From Umezawaea sp039922235 (GTDB lineage: Bacteria > Actinomycetota > Actinomycetes > Mycobacteriales > Pseudonocardiaceae): DNA of 8,017 nt. The DNA lies in NCBI GenBank assembly GCA_039922235.1, contig JBDSAJ010000520.1:1-8017 (forward strand). Direction: 5' to 3'. Below, piece by piece: positions 1 through 6,393 of the stretch (the first letter of the stretch is position 1; every line of letters starts with the position of its first letter). Made by a program: the position numbers and the translations under genes. The notes under the pieces were generated by a model that saw only the letters and a program-made list of their open reading frames with translations, had not been told where the DNA came from and did not search any database.

Positions 1-362
1 ACCTGGAGCTGGGCCTGGCCGAGCTGAACGCCATGCCGCAGACCACCGCCGAGCTGCCGATCGCGTGCGTCGAGGGCTGGAGCGCCGTCGCGACGTGGAC
101 GGGCGTGCCGGTCGCGGACCTGCTGAAGAAGGCCGGTGCGCCGGCGGGCAGCGCGGTCCGGGTGGAGTCGCTGGAGAAGGGCGGGCTCTACCGGTCCACG
201 ACCCTGCCCGGCACGCACACCGCGGACCCGTTGACGCTGCTGGCGTTGCGGATGAACGGCGAGGTGCTGTCGCTGGACCACGGCTACCCGTGCCGGATCA
301 TCGCGCCCAGCAGGCCCGGTGTGCTCCAGACCAAGTGGGTCTCCCGGCTGGAGGTGCTGTGA
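1..362 (+). CDS. Molybdopterin-dependent oxidoreductase, C-terminal part (5' end outside window)
   Basis: Only the last 119 codons are present; the frame is open from base 3 to the TGA at 360-362. The visible part fits the molybdopterin-binding fold of the sulfite oxidase/YedY (MsrP) family. A CVEGWS motif at visible residues 22-27 matches the family position where a cysteine thiolate binds molybdenum. Further on, a segment with LSLDHGYPCRIIAP (about residues 81-94) and a terminal TKWVSRLEVL resemble the end of this domain, where the enzyme contacts the cofactor. Members are redox enzymes that often work outside the cytoplasm, sometimes with a membrane partner; the substrate cannot be read from this fragment. 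It overlaps the following membrane-protein gene by one base, so the two are probably co-transcribed and translationally coupled. The family call is firm; the subfamily (YedY-like, sulfite oxidase-like or an actinobacterial membrane-fused form) is open. Confidence 0.85.
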   Translation, partial: LELGLAELNAMPQTTAELPIACVEGWSAVATWTGVPVADLLKKAGAPAGSAVRVESLEKGGLYRSTTLPGTHTADPLTLLALRMNGEVLSLDHGYPCRIIAPSRPGVLQTKWVSRLEVL

Positions 363-769
363 TGAGGTGGGTCATCGGGGCCGTCGGGATCGTTCTGATC
401 GGGTGGGGCGCGGTGGAACTGCTGCCCGCGCTGCTCGACAGCCCGCTGTCGCTGGGCGGCTGGCTGGTGGGCGGGCCGATCGTGCACGACGCCCTGCTCG
501 CACCACTCGTGGGCGTCGGCGGTGTGGTGGTCGCGCGGGTCCTGCCGAAGCCGTGGCGAACGCCCGTCGGCACCGGGCTGGTGGTGAGCGGAACCCTGGT
601 GGTGCTGTCGATCCCGTACCTGTGGCGGTCCTTCTCCGGACCCGTCACGCCGGGTCTGCACGACCGCCCGTACCTGGCGGGGCTGCTGGTCGCGCTCGCC
701 GTCGTGTGGATCGTCGTCGGTGTCGCCGGACTGGTCGCCACCAAGAAGAAAACCCCGGCCGCGTCCTGA
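362..769 (+). CDS. Small four-helix membrane protein of unknown function
   Basis: The 135-aa protein starts at the ATG that shares its A with the stop of the oxidoreductase gene. A clear Shine-Dalgarno GGAGG at 350-354 lies 7 nt upstream, which fixes the start. Four hydrophobic segments are visible, roughly residues 3-22, 38-60, 70-87 and 104-126. A short basic loop (KPWR) follows the second helix, and a lysine-rich tail (KKK near residue 128) is probably cytoplasmic. I recognise no catalytic motif, haem-ligand pattern or family signature. The overlap with a molybdopterin oxidoreductase suggests a role as membrane partner or accessory for that enzyme, but this rests on gene position only. There are too few histidines in the helices to argue convincingly for a YedZ-like haem b subunit. 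An inverted repeat overlapping the stop codon suggests the operon ends here. Confidence 0.8.
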   Translation: MRWVIGAVGIVLIGWGAVELLPALLDSPLSLGGWLVGGPIVHDALLAPLVGVGGVVVARVLPKPWRTPVGTGLVVSGTLVVLSIPYLWRSFSGPVTPGLHDRPYLAGLLVALAVVWIVVGVAGLVATKKKTPAAS

Positions 770-790
770 CAGGTGAGGGGTTCCTGTCAG
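766..790 (+). terminator. Hairpin overlapping the stop codon of the membrane-protein gene
   Basis: CTGACAGG (766-773) and CCTGTCAG (783-790) are perfect 8-bp complements around a 9-nt loop. The 5' arm contains the TGA stop at 767-769. No T-run follows, so this would be an intrinsic terminator of the T-less kind often proposed in high-GC actinobacteria, or an mRNA 3'-end stabiliser. The stem is seen directly; the role is inferred. Confidence 0.45.
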
Positions 791-851
791 AAGCGGCCGG
801 GGGTACGGGTTCCTGTCGCCGGGAAGCTCGCTCTCCCTGCGTTCCTGCTCC

Positions 852-895
852 CGCGCCGGGGACCCGTGCCCGGCGCGAGGGGCAATCGCGCCGGG
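852..895. terminator. Three-arm inverted repeat between convergent genes (probable bidirectional terminator)
   Basis: CGCGCCGGG at 852-860 pairs perfectly (9 bp) with CCCGGCGCG at 869-877 across an 8-nt loop. A second exact copy of CGCGCCGGG at 887-895 can pair with the same middle arm across a 9-nt loop, so two mutually exclusive hairpins are possible. The block lies between the plus-strand membrane-protein gene (stop at 769) and the minus-strand protease gene (stop at 905). The nearest arm is 9 nt past the protease stop. The position and GC-rich stems fit a shared terminator for convergent transcripts. No T-tract accompanies either hairpin. Confidence 0.5.
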
Positions 896-904
896 AGCTG
901 GCGG

Positions 905-2335
905 TTACTTCGGTTCGTCGACCTGGCTGCCGAGGGTGACCTCGACGGTCTTGTCGGTGCCGACGGTGAGCTTCACCTTGTCGTTGGGCGCCTTCGAGCG
1001 GACCGCGGCGACCAGCGCGTCGGACGTGTCGATCGTGCGGTCGTCGAACTTGTTGATCACGTCACCGGCCTTGAGGCCCGCCTTCTCGGCCGCGCCGCCC
1101 GCGGTGACCTCGCTGACCAGCGCACCGCCGGTGTCGTTGTCCTTCACCGACACGCCGAGCACGGTCTGCGTGGCCTTGCCGGTGTCGGTGATCTCCTTGC
1201 CCGTGCGCCGCGCCTGGTCGATCGGGATGGCGAAGCCGATGCCGACCGAGCCACCCTGTGACTGCGACGTGGTGTTCGGGCTGTAGATGGCGGAGTTGAT
1301 GCCGACGACCTGGCCCTGCATGTTCACCAGCGGACCGCCGGAGTTGCCGGGGTTGATCGCCGCGTCGGTCTGGATGGCGTCCATCACCGAAGCCTGCGTG
1401 CCCTGGTCGCCGCCCGCCCGGACCGGTCGGTTCAGCGAGCTGACGATGCCGGACGTGACGGTGCCCTGGAGGTCGAACGGCGACCCGATGGCCACGACCT
1501 GCTGGCCGACCTTGAGGTCGGACGAGTTGCCGAGCTCCGCCGTCGGCAGGCCGCTCACGTTGGCCGCCTTCACCACCGCGAGGTCCGACGACGGGTCGCG
1601 GCCGACGATGGTGGCGGTCGCGGTCTTGCCGTCCTGGAACACGATCTGGATCTGACCGCCCGCCGCGGCACCCTCGACCACGTGGTTGTTGGTGAGGATC
1701 GAGCCGTCCGAGCTGATGATGATGCCGGAGCCCTCACCGCCGGAGAGCTGCAGCTTCACCACCGAGGGCAGCACCTTCTCGGCGACGCTCTCGATGGAAC
1801 CCGCCGGGGCGTTGTTGCTCTGCTGGGCGGCCCTGGGGGCGCTCAGCGAGTTGACCACCGGCTGCGCGTCCACCGCGGCCTGGTAGCCGATGTAGCCGCC
1901 GATGCCACCGGACAGCGCGCCGACCGCGAGCACCGCCGCGGTCACCCCGGCCACGACCCGGCCGCGGCCCGCCTTGCGCTGCTGCTGGGGCGGAACGGGG
2001 TAGGGCATGCCGGGCGGGGCGTAGTACGGCCCGGTCGGGATCTGCTGGCTCGGCTGGCCGAACTGGGAGGTAGGTGTCCCCGGCTGGCCAGGCGCCCCCT
2101 GCAAAGCGCCTGGCTGGCCGGGGTCCGGCTGTCCAGCACCCTGCTGCTGGAAACCGGCGTGGGCGGGACCGGGAGTCGGCTGCCACTGCTCCTGCGGTGG
2201 GGTGACAGGAGCGTTGGCAGCCCACGGGCTGGGCTGCTCGCTCGGCACGGCAGTGGGGGTCTGCTGCGGCGGCTGCGGCGCCTCGGGCTGAGGCTGGTCC
2301 TCGGCGGCACCGTGGTTGTTCTCGGTCATACCCAT
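905..2335 (-). CDS. HtrA/DegP-family membrane-anchored serine protease with one PDZ domain
   Basis: This 476-aa protein resembles actinobacterial PepD/HtrA proteins, which degrade or hold misfolded proteins outside the cytoplasmic membrane under envelope stress. Residues 1-120 are a Pro/Gln/Gly-rich, low-complexity cytoplasmic region. A basic stretch (QQQRKAGRGR, 117-126) precedes a single transmembrane helix at about 127-152, followed by a linker. The trypsin-like domain spans about 180-375 and carries a complete catalytic triad: H218 in TNNHVV, D251 in SSDLAVVK and S332 in GNSGGPL. A PDZ domain follows at about 390-470, with ALVSEV and AGLKAGDVI typical of its peptide-binding site. Length and domain order are normal for the family. 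The first ATG (2333-2335) is preferred over a second two codons later because AGGAGG (2348-2353) lies 12 nt before it, already a long spacing. That SD is locked in a possible hairpin. The gene is monocistronic here, with its own upstream region after galT. No promoter was identified confidently. Confidence 0.93.
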   Translation of the reverse strand: MGMTENNHGAAEDQPQPEAPQPPQQTPTAVPSEQPSPWAANAPVTPPQEQWQPTPGPAHAGFQQQGAGQPDPGQPGALQGAPGQPGTPTSQFGQPSQQIPTGPYYAPPGMPYPVPPQQQRKAGRGRVVAGVTAAVLAVGALSGGIGGYIGYQAAVDAQPVVNSLSAPRAAQQSNNAPAGSIESVAEKVLPSVVKLQLSGGEGSGIIISSDGSILTNNHVVEGAAAGGQIQIVFQDGKTATATIVGRDPSSDLAVVKAANVSGLPTAELGNSSDLKVGQQVVAIGSPFDLQGTVTSGIVSSLNRPVRAGGDQGTQASVMDAIQTDAAINPGNSGGPLVNMQGQVVGINSAIYSPNTTSQSQGGSVGIGFAIPIDQARRTGKEITDTGKATQTVLGVSVKDNDTGGALVSEVTAGGAAEKAGLKAGDVINKFDDRTIDTSDALVAAVRSKAPNDKVKLTVGTDKTVEVTLGSQVDEPK

Positions 2336-2347
2336 ACTCTGCGGTGC

Positions 2348-2362
2348 CCTCCTGAGAGGAGG
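2348..2362 (-). promoter_or_regulatory. Shine-Dalgarno of the htrA-like gene inside a perfect hairpin
   Basis: On the coding strand the leader reads CCTCCT-CTC-AGGAGG. The SD AGGAGG (2348-2353) is exactly complementary to CCTCCT (2357-2362) with a 3-nt loop, giving a 6-bp stem. A further G-C pair is possible if one G is bulged. Such a structure would hide the ribosome binding site until it is melted or bypassed. The complementarity is seen directly; regulation, for example by temperature, is inference. Confidence 0.5.
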
Positions 2363-2370
2363 CTTAAACG

Positions 2371-2387
2371 CACCTGGGCATCAGGTG
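2371..2387. promoter_or_regulatory. Inverted repeat upstream of the htrA-like gene, possible operator
   Basis: CACCTG (2371-2376) and CAGGTG (2382-2387) are perfect 6-bp arms with a 5-bp centre, 36 bp upstream of the protease ATG. The size and position suit a dimeric regulator site or a leader hairpin. I cannot assign it to a known regulator. Confidence 0.3.
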
Positions 2388-2404
2388 TGAGTAATCAGGA
2401 GCCT

Positions 2405-2421
2405 CGCGGCCGCAGGCCGCG
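2405..2421 (-). terminator. Hairpin downstream of galT, candidate operon terminator
   Basis: CGCGGCC (2405-2411) and GGCCGCG (2415-2421) form a 7-bp all-GC stem with a 3-nt loop, about 85 nt after the galT stop. It is the strongest stem between galT and the htrA-like gene. A weaker 5-bp stem, CCTGC/GCAGG (2427-2431 and 2440-2444), sits beside it. There is no T-run. It may end the lacZ-deoR-galT transcript or form part of the protease leader. Confidence 0.4.
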
Positions 2422-2505
2422 CGTCCCCTGCGCTGGGAAGCAGGACAAGGAACAACCGCCATACGTCGCGGTCTTCGTCGTCATGCCCGCCCTGCGCCCG
2501 AACCC

Positions 2506-3597
2506 TCAGCCCCTCAACCGCTCCGCGATCTGCTCCGGCGTCACGTCGTTGATCCACACGCCCATGCCGGACTCGGAACCCGCCAGGTACTTCAGCTTGT
2601 CCTTCGTGCGGAGCACCGAGAACAGCTCCAGGTGCAGCCACGACAGGTCGCGGCCGGTGTGCACGGGTGCCTGGTGCCAGGCCGCGATGTAGGGCAGCTG
2701 CCGGTCGTACAGGGCGTCCATGCGGTGCAGCACCTCCAGGTAGAGGTGGGCGAAGTCGTCACGTTCGGCGTCGGTGAGCGCGGGCAGGTCCGCCACCTGG
2801 CGGTGCGGCACCACGTGGACCTCGACCGGCCAGCGGGCGGCGGCGGGGACGAACGCCGTCCAGTGCTCGCCCTCGGCGATGATCCGGGTGCCCGCGGCGC
2901 GTTCGGCCGCCAGCACGTCGCCCATCACGTGCCTGCCGTGCTCGGCGAAGTACTCGCCCGCGACGGACAGCATCCGCTCGGTCTTGGGCGTGATGAACGG
3001 GTACCCGTAGATCTGGCCGTGCGGGTGGTGCAGCGTTACGCCGATCTCCTCGCCGCGGTTCTCGAACGGGAACACCTGCGCCACACCGGGAATCGCCGCG
3101 AACGCCTCGGTCCGGTCGGCCCACACGTCGACGACGGTCCGCACCCGGTGCGGGGTGAGCTGGCCGAACGACGTGTTGTGGTCGGACGTGAAGCACACGA
3201 CCTCGCAGCGCCCGCGGCCCGCGGCGCGCGCGACCATGTCCATTCCGTCCACAGTGGACGGAACGTCCGGCACGTGCTCGGCGAACGACGGGAAGCGGTT
3301 CTCGAACACCGCGACGTCGTAGCTCGCCTCAGGGATCTCCGTCGGCTTGCCCGGCGCCGTCGGGCACAGCGGGCACAGGTCGGCTGGTGGCTTGTACGTG
3401 CGGGTCTGGCGGTGCGCCGCCATCGCCACCCACTCGCCGGTCAGGGGGTCGCGGCGGACCTCCGACTGCGGCAGCGACTCCGGCAGGTCCCTCGTGTCCA
3501 CCGCCGTGCGCGGTGGCGCGTCCGCGGTGTCGTCGAAGTAGATGATCTCGCGACCATCCGCCAGTTTCGCCGCGGTCCGCCGCAACGCTTCCTTCAC
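2506..3597 (-). CDS. galT: Galactose-1-phosphate uridylyltransferase
   Basis: This 363-aa cytoplasmic enzyme of the Leloir pathway exchanges UMP between UDP-glucose and galactose-1-phosphate. The catalytic signature HPHGQ is at residues 191-195; H193 corresponds to the histidine that carries the uridylyl group in E. coli GalT (H166). Zinc-site residues are also recognisable: C75 and C78 in LCPLC, H140 in TSDHNTS, and H191. In the C-terminal iron site the E. coli pattern LHAH reads LHLE here (H322, E324), while H308 in AAWHQAP is kept. This second metal is thought to be structural, so activity is still expected. The C-terminus ends with the typical PEQIAERLR. The GTG start is chosen because it overlaps the upstream regulator's stop as GTGA (3594-3597), with a GAGAGGA ribosome site just before it. 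That implies translational coupling as the third gene of the operon. No galK or galE follows; the next gene is an unrelated protease. Confidence 0.96.
   Translation of the reverse strand: MKEALRRTAAKLADGREIIYFDDTADAPPRTAVDTRDLPESLPQSEVRRDPLTGEWVAMAAHRQTRTYKPPADLCPLCPTAPGKPTEIPEASYDVAVFENRFPSFAEHVPDVPSTVDGMDMVARAAGRGRCEVVCFTSDHNTSFGQLTPHRVRTVVDVWADRTEAFAAIPGVAQVFPFENRGEEIGVTLHHPHGQIYGYPFITPKTERMLSVAGEYFAEHGRHVMGDVLAAERAAGTRIIAEGEHWTAFVPAAARWPVEVHVVPHRQVADLPALTDAERDDFAHLYLEVLHRMDALYDRQLPYIAAWHQAPVHTGRDLSWLHLELFSVLRTKDKLKYLAGSESGMGVWINDVTPEQIAERLRG
3243..3263. repeat. 21-bp perfect palindrome (10+1+10) within galT containing a recurring 13-mer
   Basis: TTCCGTCCAC and GTGGACGGAA flank a single central A. 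The inner 13-mer GTCCACAGTGGAC (3247-3259) occurs again inside the beta-galactosidase gene. On the coding strand it covers galT residues P113-G118 and encodes STVD with codons TCC ACT GTG GAC. Confidence 0.6.
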
Positions 3598-4391
3598 GCG
3601 AGTTCCTCTCCCCTTCCGGGCACGTGCGAGAGCACGAGTTCCCCGACCTGTTCAGCGAGGATGGCCTTGGCGTCGTCCGCCAGGCCCTCGTCGGTGACCA
3701 GTACATCCGCTTCGTCGAGATCGGCGATCGTGGAGATGCCGACCGTGCCCCACTTGGTGTGGTCGGCGACGACCACCACGCGTCCGGCCGCGTCCACCAG
3801 TGCGCGGTCGGTCTCGCTCTCGTTCAGGTTGGGCGTGGTGAACCCGGACCGCTCGGCCATGCCGTGCACGCCGAGGAACACCACGTCCAGGTGCAGCGAC
3901 CGGAGCGCTTGGACCGCGACCGGCCCGACCAGCGCGTCCGACGGCGTCCGCACGCCGCCGGTCAGCACGACCGTGCGGTCCGTGCGCCCGCCCTGCTGGA
4001 GCACGTCCGCGACCCGGATCGAGTTCGTCACGACGGTGAGGTCCGGGATGTCCTCCAGGAACCGCGCGAGCGTCCACGTCGTGGTGCCCGCCGACAGCCC
4101 GATCGCCGTGCCGGGCCGGACCAGCGCCGCCGCCTGCCGGGCGATGGACTCCTTCTCCGGGAGCTGCCGCACGGACTTCGCCTCGAACCCCGGCTCGTCC
4201 GTGCTGCGCCCGACCACGGAGGTCGCGCCGCCATAGACCTTTTCGATGACTCCGCGCGAGGCCAGCACGTCCAGGTCGCGGCGGACCGTCATGTCCGAGA
4301 CCCCGAGCCGGACGACCAGGTCGCTCACGCGGACCGCGCCGGTCCGGCGGATCTCCTCTAAGATCACGGCTTGTCGTTGCCGAGCCAGCAC
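3594..4391 (-). CDS. DeoR/GlpR-family transcriptional repressor
   Basis: This 265-aa protein has normal family length. The N-terminus (about 4-58) is a winged helix-turn-helix; VSDMTVRRDLDVLASRG (31-47) is the hallmark DeoR recognition helix region, followed by the wing KVYGGA. The C-terminal DeoRC domain has the sugar-phosphate-binding, ribose-isomerase-like motifs: GLSAGTTT (98-105), TNS (122-124), LTGG (143-146), GVHGM (174-178), the NLNESETDRAL segment (188-198) and VADHTKWG (208-215). Proteins of this family usually repress sugar operons until a phosphorylated sugar binds. The GTG start lies 1 nt after the beta-galactosidase stop, with AGGGAG about 10 nt upstream inside the preceding gene; the 3' end overlaps galT by 4 nt. 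Its place inside the operon suggests it controls this operon and possibly the divergent transporter genes, with autoregulation. Likely ligand: a galactose-derived phosphate (inference). Confidence 0.94.
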   Translation of the reverse strand: MLARQRQAVILEEIRRTGAVRVSDLVVRLGVSDMTVRRDLDVLASRGVIEKVYGGATSVVGRSTDEPGFEAKSVRQLPEKESIARQAAALVRPGTAIGLSAGTTTWTLARFLEDIPDLTVVTNSIRVADVLQQGGRTDRTVVLTGGVRTPSDALVGPVAVQALRSLHLDVVFLGVHGMAERSGFTTPNLNESETDRALVDAAGRVVVVADHTKWGTVGISTIADLDEADVLVTDEGLADDAKAILAEQVGELVLSHVPGRGEELA

Positions 4392-4392
4392 G

Positions 4393-6393
4393 TCACACCA
4401 TCTCCCTCACAACGGCGACCGCTCCGGCCGGAACCACCAGCCGGCCATCGACGCGGACGCCGGACAGGAGTTCGACGCCGGTCGCGGCCACTTCGGCGTC
4501 CTGTGCCGCGTGGTTGATCGCAACCAGCCACGATACGGGTTCGCCATCCCGCTGTTGACCGCGTCGGCGAACGATCTCCACGCCGGGTTCCCCGGTCACG
4601 CCCGCGCCTTCCAGCGCCGCGTCCACGACCCGTCGCAGACCGTCATCGACGAGCCCGCAGGCCAGGTACCAGGCCGTACCCGCGCCGTGCTGCCGCCGGG
4701 TCACCGCTGGCACGCCCGGCAGCGGCCCGTCGACGTAGGTCGACACGGCCTCCGCACCCCGCAGGTGCAGCAGTTCGGTCCACACGCCCGCGACCCCGCC
4801 GTCGTCCAGCCGCACGAGCTCGTCCTCGCGCAGCGGGAAGAACTCCTCGGTCCACACGCCGAGCAGGTCGCGGAACGCGCCGGGGTAGCCGCCGAGCCGC
4901 ACGTGGCCGCGTTCGTCGGTGAGGCCGGACATGTACGTGACCAGCACGTTCCCGCCGCCGTCGACGTAGTCGGCCAGCGCGCCCGCGTCGGCGTCGGACA
5001 CGGAGCAGAGCGCGGGCACGACGACGAGCCGGTACGGCGAGAGATCGCCGGACGGCGGTACGAAGTCGACCGTGACGCCCGCGGCCCACAGCGCCCGGTA
5101 CAGCCCGAACACGGTGTCCTGGTAGGAGAAGTCCGCGGTGGGGTGCGCGGGCTGGCCGGAGAGCCAGTGGGACTGCCAGTCGTAGACGATCGCCACGGAA
5201 GCGTCCACAGTGGACCCGAGCAGCTCGCCGAGCAGGCCGTACTCGGCCCCGACCTCGCACACCTCGCGGTACACCTTGGTCTCGGCACCCGCGTGCGGCA
5301 CCATCGCCGAGTGGTAGCGCTCGGCGCCCGCGCGCGACTGGCGCCACTGGAAGAACAGCGTGCCGTCGGCGCCGCGGGCGAAGTGCCCGAAGGAGTGCCG
5401 TCGCAGCTCACCGGGCAGCTTGGCGATGTTGCGGGGCTGCCAGTTGACCGCCGACGTCGAGTGCTCCATCAGCAGCCACGGCCGCCCGCCCGCGAGGCCG
5501 CGGGTCAGGTCCGCGGCCATCGCCAGCTCGACGTGCCGGTCGTCGCTCTCCGAGCGGGTGTAGTGGTCGTTGGAGACGAAGTCGACCTCGCGCGCCCAGG
5601 ACCAGTAGTCCAGCGCGCCGAAGGTCCAGCCCACCATGAAGTTCGTGGTCACCGGCACGCCGGGGGTGAGCGCGTGCAGGACGTCGCGCTCGGCCTTGTA
5701 CAGCTCCAGCAGCGCGTCCGAGCAGAACCGGTCGAAGTCCAGCAGGTGTCCCGGATTGGCGAGCGCAGGCGTCACCCGCGGCGGCAGGACCTGTTCCCAC
5801 GCCGAGTAGTGCTGGCTCCAGAACGCCGTCGCCCACGCCTCGTTCAGCGTGTCGAGGTCGCCGTGGCGCCGTTGCAGCCAGAGGCGGAACTCCTCGGCGC
5901 AGTTGTCGCAGTAGCACTTGGAGACGTGGCAGCCGTACTCGTTGTTGACGTGCCAGGCGGCCAGGGCGGGGTGGTCGCGGTAGCGCTCGGCGATCGCGGT
6001 CGCGAGCGCCACGGACTTCGCGCGGTACACCGGCGAGGTCGGGCAGTACTCCTGGCGCGACCCGTGGGTGTAGCGGACGCCGTCCGCCCGCTGCGGCAGC
6101 ATCTCGGGGTGCGCCGTGGTCAGCCACGGCGGCGGCGAAGCCGTCGCGGTCGCCAGGTCGACCCGGATGCCGCCCTCGTGGAGCAGGTCGAGCACGCGGT
6201 CGAGCCAGTCGAACTCGTACTTCCCATCGGAGGTCTCGATCAGCGCCCACGAGAAGATGCCGACGCTGACCAGGTTCACCCCGGCCCGGCGCATGAGTTC
6301 CACGTCCTCGGCCCACACCTCTTCGGGCCACTGCTCCGGGTTGTAGTCCGCACCCCAAGCCAAGCCGTCAACGCCAGTGGGCCAAGTCGTCAT
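4393..6393 (-). CDS. Beta-galactosidase, glycoside hydrolase family 42
   Basis: This 666-aa protein has the full GH42 length and no signal peptide, so it should act in the cytoplasm, releasing galactose from imported beta-galactosides. The N-terminal TIM barrel (about 1-395) begins with the family-typical GADYNPEQWPEEVW. E152 in WHVNNEYG is the predicted acid/base and E310 in LLMEHS the predicted nucleophile. Cysteines C117, C160, C162 and C165 match the spacing of the zinc site of Thermus A4 beta-galactosidase (CxCxxC plus one upstream Cys). A GATase-like trimerisation domain follows (about 396-600), then a small beta domain (about 605-666). The ATG at 6391-6393 is the only plausible start: an in-frame TGA lies 36 nt upstream with no other start codon between. 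No convincing Shine-Dalgarno precedes it. It is the first gene of a minus-strand operon with the deoR-like gene (1-nt gap) and galT. Substrates could be lactose, galactobiose or longer galacto-oligosaccharides; sequence alone does not decide. Confidence 0.96.
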   Translation of the reverse strand: MTTWPTGVDGLAWGADYNPEQWPEEVWAEDVELMRRAGVNLVSVGIFSWALIETSDGKYEFDWLDRVLDLLHEGGIRVDLATATASPPPWLTTAHPEMLPQRADGVRYTHGSRQEYCPTSPVYRAKSVALATAIAERYRDHPALAAWHVNNEYGCHVSKCYCDNCAEEFRLWLQRRHGDLDTLNEAWATAFWSQHYSAWEQVLPPRVTPALANPGHLLDFDRFCSDALLELYKAERDVLHALTPGVPVTTNFMVGWTFGALDYWSWAREVDFVSNDHYTRSESDDRHVELAMAADLTRGLAGGRPWLLMEHSTSAVNWQPRNIAKLPGELRRHSFGHFARGADGTLFFQWRQSRAGAERYHSAMVPHAGAETKVYREVCEVGAEYGLLGELLGSTVDASVAIVYDWQSHWLSGQPAHPTADFSYQDTVFGLYRALWAAGVTVDFVPPSGDLSPYRLVVVPALCSVSDADAGALADYVDGGGNVLVTYMSGLTDERGHVRLGGYPGAFRDLLGVWTEEFFPLREDELVRLDDGGVAGVWTELLHLRGAEAVSTYVDGPLPGVPAVTRRQHGAGTAWYLACGLVDDGLRRVVDAALEGAGVTGEPGVEIVRRRGQQRDGEPVSWLVAINHAAQDAEVAATGVELLSGVRVDGRLVVPAGAVAVVREMV
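5203..5215. repeat. Second copy of the 13-bp palindrome GTCCACAGTGGAC
   Basis: This copy is identical to 3247-3259 and lies within the beta-galactosidase gene, where it encodes S394-T395-V396-D397 with the same codons (TCC ACT GTG GAC), although the two proteins are unrelated. It has 6-bp arms around a central A and the same orientation relative to the coding strand. Confidence 0.6.

Noticed and set aside
2041..2160. GGCTGGCC-rich repeats in the protease 5' region as a CRISPR-like or satellite array
   Set aside because: The spacing is irregular and the repeats follow the GQPG codon pattern of a low-complexity linker, so protein composition explains them.
1682..2692. Plus-strand frame running through the protease 5' end and leader
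   Set aside because: It is antisense to the Pro/Gln-rich coding region; low-complexity Arg/Leu/Gly product, and it crosses the intergenic region without any gene signals.
2632..4236. Long plus-strand open frame across galT and the deoR-like gene
   Set aside because: It spans two clearly real minus-strand genes and their overlap, with low-complexity composition and no plausible start or ribosome site.
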